This document shows, piece after piece, positions 12,807 to 15,195 of a stretch of 15,195 nt of DNA. Numbering within the stretch: the stretch's first letter is position 1; each line of letters starts with the position of its first letter. Both the position numbers and the translations under genes were made by a program. The stretch is from JBPOHE01 sp052035915. GTDB lineage: Bacteria; Pseudomonadota; Gammaproteobacteria; Chromatiales; Chromatiaceae. The stretch is from the NCBI GenBank assembly GCA_052035915.1, contig JBPOHE010000060.1, positions 1 to 15,195 of the forward strand, in the 5' to 3' direction. The notes beneath the pieces are model-generated. The model searched no databases and had not been told where the DNA came from. It saw nothing but the letters and a program-made list of their open reading frames with translations.

Positions 12807-15195
12807 TCAATTACAGGTTGAACGCATGGCTACGCTACGGAGCTCTTGTACCGAAGTCGGGGTGAACACCCATTTGGAGGGAAGAAACCCGTCCGCCCAA
12901 GTAAAGAGTGTGACCATCCCCTCGGTATCAACAAGGAGGTTAGAGAATGAATAATTCCCGGCGCCGTCGCAACTAAACATGCTTTGGCCATTGGCCAGAA
13001 CCATCGCACACACTGGGATGTCCGTACCCGACAAGTAGACCTTCCCCGATAGGTTCAATCCAGTGATTCCCAGGTTGGGGCCAATATCTGTGCCCCCAGT
13101 TCCTCCACAAGGAGAAACGAGCATAGTGATGTCACGGTTTTCAACAGGGCTCAGAGAGGTAAATACCGACTTATAGGGTATAAAACCGTCCGCCCAGGCA
13201 AACAGCGTGACTTGTTCGTTCTCGTCGACCGGGACACCAGTCAGCGAGAAACTTCCCGCTCCGTCGCAACTGAACATACTCTTGCCATTAGCCAGCACCA
13301 GAGCACACACCGGAATGCTCGTGCCAAAGAGGTATACGTTGCCTGAGAGATCAAGCGGCGTTCCTGGGGTGCGCGCCTCAAAATACTCAAACTTAAGATC
13401 ATCTATATACACCGTCCCTTTACCACTACCAATCCAATTTTCAAAGCTAAAGCTCATGTTCTCCATGTCAGACCAGTCGCCAACCCCAGTAAACAATGAC
13501 AAGGGAACTATTACCTTCTGCCATGAGGTACTGATACCCGTGGGTAAATAACTCTCGATAGGCAGTTTGGTCTCTTTGAGCGAGAAATTGCGCAATCCGA
13601 TCTTCGCCTTTTCTCCTCCAACCGAACCCCTCACCAGGAAGCTAACAGCGTTGTAGCCGGTGAGATTAGCATGGTGCAATAAGGAGTAATAACCCGCATA
13701 GCTTTCAGGCACGGACACATCATAGTCCAAGCGCGCAGATATTTTGTCGAACCGCACCAGCATCTTTCCGGATGAAGATTTGAAAGCACCAGAGTTATCA
13801 CCCAAAAGATTTTGGGGATCAGTGTCCATAAAATCATCCACTAACAGGTATGGATGTTGGCTAACCTGAAAACGATGAATCTTATAAGGCACATCAACCG
13901 GATCAGTGGCCACGTTGCCATCGGCGTCCATGGCTTCGACGTAGTATCTCACCGCTGTACCCAAGGGCTGACCCGGTATCGAAGCGCTAAAGCTATTGCC
14001 CTGTACCGTCATGGGTAAGCGGGAGAAGTGAAACCCATTGTTCACACTGTAAAGCAGGGAAGTGGATTGTACCCCCTGGTCGTCGGCAATATGACTGTTG
14101 ACCGAGTAGGGGCCTACCACATCGACTGTATTGAGCAGGAAAGTGGTTTCTGTGATCAGAGTGGAATTGAAGAAACCAACCCTGTCAAGAGATAGATTAA
14201 TGGATTCGTGGGGAGCGCTGATGGCCATCCAAGCAACACTGATCACGTCTTTGCCGGTGAAAGGAACCATCTTGTTTGCATCCCATCCTTGTTGTGCGAG
14301 GACAGCAAGGGGGATAACAAACTGCTTCCACTCAGGGGTAGCAGTAAAGACAAACTGATGAAAGTCCGCACTGCCAGCATTCCTTACCGAAGCGGTCTCC
14401 AGGTTAACTCGATAGCTCTTCCCGTCCCCCTTGGCAAAAAATGTAAGAGCTTGATATTGACTGACATCTACAGGGAGGTCGTTGGGATTCAGCGTCCTTG
14501 CTACCCCCACCCAACCATCGCTGCCGACTGACCCTGTCATCTGCGGACAACCAGCTAAAACGAGATCACGGGCCGTTAGATTTGACGTCAGAGCACAGTT
14601 CTGATCTGTAGGAGTGAGCGTGACGCTGGAGGTGCTCCCGCCTCCTTCGTTCTTAAAGGCATACCAGTAGCCACTGCCGATGTAGGCCCTATCTTTGAAG
14701 CCATTGACTTCAATATCCACAACGGTGTCTCTGATGTTGCCAAGCGGTAAATCAACAGTATTGTAGCCAGAATGCAATGTAATCGGATAGGAAAACGGAA
14801 TATTGCTATCTGGATCGTTCGGAGATCTGAAGGCACCTGAAATGGTCCCTTCTGTAGTTTGATTTGACCAGTTCCGAATTCTCAGCGTAACACGATTTCC
14901 GACCAATTCAGCCGATGTTATGAAAGCAGTTGGTGCAGGTGGTGCCGTGGTGCTGGCGAACTTGATGCTCCAGCCTGGTCCAACATTGGTGAGATTGATC
15001 AGGGTTCGGCGAAGCAGATTATAGGCTTCCTCGGCTGAGGAAGACCAGATTTGGAAATTGAGAATATAATCGGTCTTGGCCGGCACAGAGTATAAGTCCG
15101 TCAGCCATTGTGAATTCACTGTAAGAGTTTTCGCAGTCTCATTCACGAACACCGCAAAAATAAAGGTCTCTTCAACCAACTTGTCTTTGGTCATT
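12807..15195 (-). CDS. Large modular secreted or surface protein, C-terminal part
   Basis: The frame is open to the window edge. The ATG at 15194 has no visible ribosome binding site or signal peptide after it, so the true start is probably outside. The 795 visible residues look like a chain of beta-rich extracellular modules. About 90-165 is Ig-like. About 170-345 and 450-605 are two jelly-roll carbohydrate-binding-like domains of the CBM11/CIA30 kind (for example ISTSWQKVIVPLSLF then GTVYIDDLKFEYF). About 355-440 is fibronectin-like, with YYVEAMDADGN. Two repeats follow at 613-697 and 712-795. No catalytic domain is visible. The DNA is clearly richer in A and T than the hyp, sqr and dcd genes, suggesting different ancestry or selection. 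A role in polysaccharide binding, adhesion or an upstream enzyme is inference. Confidence 0.75.
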   Translation of the reverse strand, partial: MTKDKLVEETFIFAVFVNETAKTLTVNSQWLTDLYSVPAKTDYILNFQIWSSSAEEAYNLLRRTLINLTNVGPGWSIKFASTTAPPAPTAFITSAELVGNRVTLRIRNWSNQTTEGTISGAFRSPNDPDSNIPFSYPITLHSGYNTVDLPLGNIRDTVVDIEVNGFKDRAYIGSGYWYAFKNEGGGSTSSVTLTPTDQNCALTSNLTARDLVLAGCPQMTGSVGSDGWVGVARTLNPNDLPVDVSQYQALTFFAKGDGKSYRVNLETASVRNAGSADFHQFVFTATPEWKQFVIPLAVLAQQGWDANKMVPFTGKDVISVAWMAISAPHESINLSLDRVGFFNSTLITETTFLLNTVDVVGPYSVNSHIADDQGVQSTSLLYSVNNGFHFSRLPMTVQGNSFSASIPGQPLGTAVRYYVEAMDADGNVATDPVDVPYKIHRFQVSQHPYLLVDDFMDTDPQNLLGDNSGAFKSSSGKMLVRFDKISARLDYDVSVPESYAGYYSLLHHANLTGYNAVSFLVRGSVGGEKAKIGLRNFSLKETKLPIESYLPTGISTSWQKVIVPLSLFTGVGDWSDMENMSFSFENWIGSGKGTVYIDDLKFEYFEARTPGTPLDLSGNVYLFGTSIPVCALVLANGKSMFSCDGAGSFSLTGVPVDENEQVTLFAWADGFIPYKSVFTSLSPVENRDITMLVSPCGGTGGTDIGPNLGITGLNLSGKVYLSGTDIPVCAMVLANGQSMFSCDGAGNYSFSNLLVDTEGMVTLFTWADGFLPSKWVFTPTSVQELRSVAMRSTCN
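12810..13061 (-). repeat. C-terminal protein repeat, unit 2
   Basis: Encodes residues 712-795 of the surface protein: LSGKVYLSGTDIPVCAMVLA, then SMFSCDGAG, then VTLFTWADGFLP. It is offset 99 codons from unit 1. DNA similarity is visible, for example CCGTCGCAACT at 12964 and 13261. Confidence 0.85.
13104..13358 (-). repeat. C-terminal protein repeat, unit 1
   Basis: Encodes residues 613-697: LSGNVYLFGTSIPVCALVLA, then SMFSCDGAG, then VTLFAWADGFIP. A Gly-rich linker (GGTGGTDIGPN) joins it to unit 2. The fold is probably carboxypeptidase-regulatory-like, with a conserved Cys pair (PVCA and FSCD). Confidence 0.85.

Overview
The window looks like a GC-rich proteobacterial chromosome, most likely a sulfur-oxidising gammaproteobacterium (purple sulfur or related chemolithotroph; inferred). 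The basis is a [NiFe]-hydrogenase maturation cluster, a type I sulfide:quinone oxidoreductase with all three expected cysteines, and a Pseudomonas-like 188-residue dCTP deaminase extein. No rRNA, tRNA or CRISPR array was seen.

Layout. 1-98: the tail of a transposase, cut by the window edge. 231-743 (-): hydrogenase maturation endopeptidase with a TTG start. 838-4401 (+): hypC-hypA-hypB-hypD-hypE, tightly packed and partly overlapping; together these six genes build the NiFe(CN)2CO centre and process the large subunit. The hydrogenase structural genes are not in the window. 4418-5404 (-): a short SppA-type membrane serine protease, convergent with hypE. 5405-5989: a long intergenic region holding the first copy of a paired-dyad repeat and a terminator-like hairpin. 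5990-7096 (+): a response-regulator receiver domain fused to a long helical region and a C-terminal membrane anchor. 7097-7407: a convergent intergenic region with hairpins and the second copy of the repeat. 7408-9207 (-): dcd interrupted by a 411-codon LAGLIDADG intein exactly before the active-site Ser. 9303-10601 (-): sulfide:quinone oxidoreductase. 10795-12012 (+): a cyclic-nucleotide-binding domain fused to a SpoIIE/RsbU-type PP2C phosphatase, behind an extended -10 promoter. About 11994-12719 (-): a 3'-truncated, two-frame IS630-family transposase remnant whose cut end supplies the stop codon of the phosphatase gene and whose leader can fold over its own ribosome binding site. 12807-15195 (-): the 3' part of a large, more AT-rich gene for a modular secreted or surface protein ending in two copies of an approximately 85-residue repeat.

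The most notable items are the Dcd intein, the two copies of an unnamed paired-dyad repeat bracketing the membrane-anchored receiver protein, that protein's own architecture, and the IS remnant with a leader hairpin that can hide its ribosome binding site.
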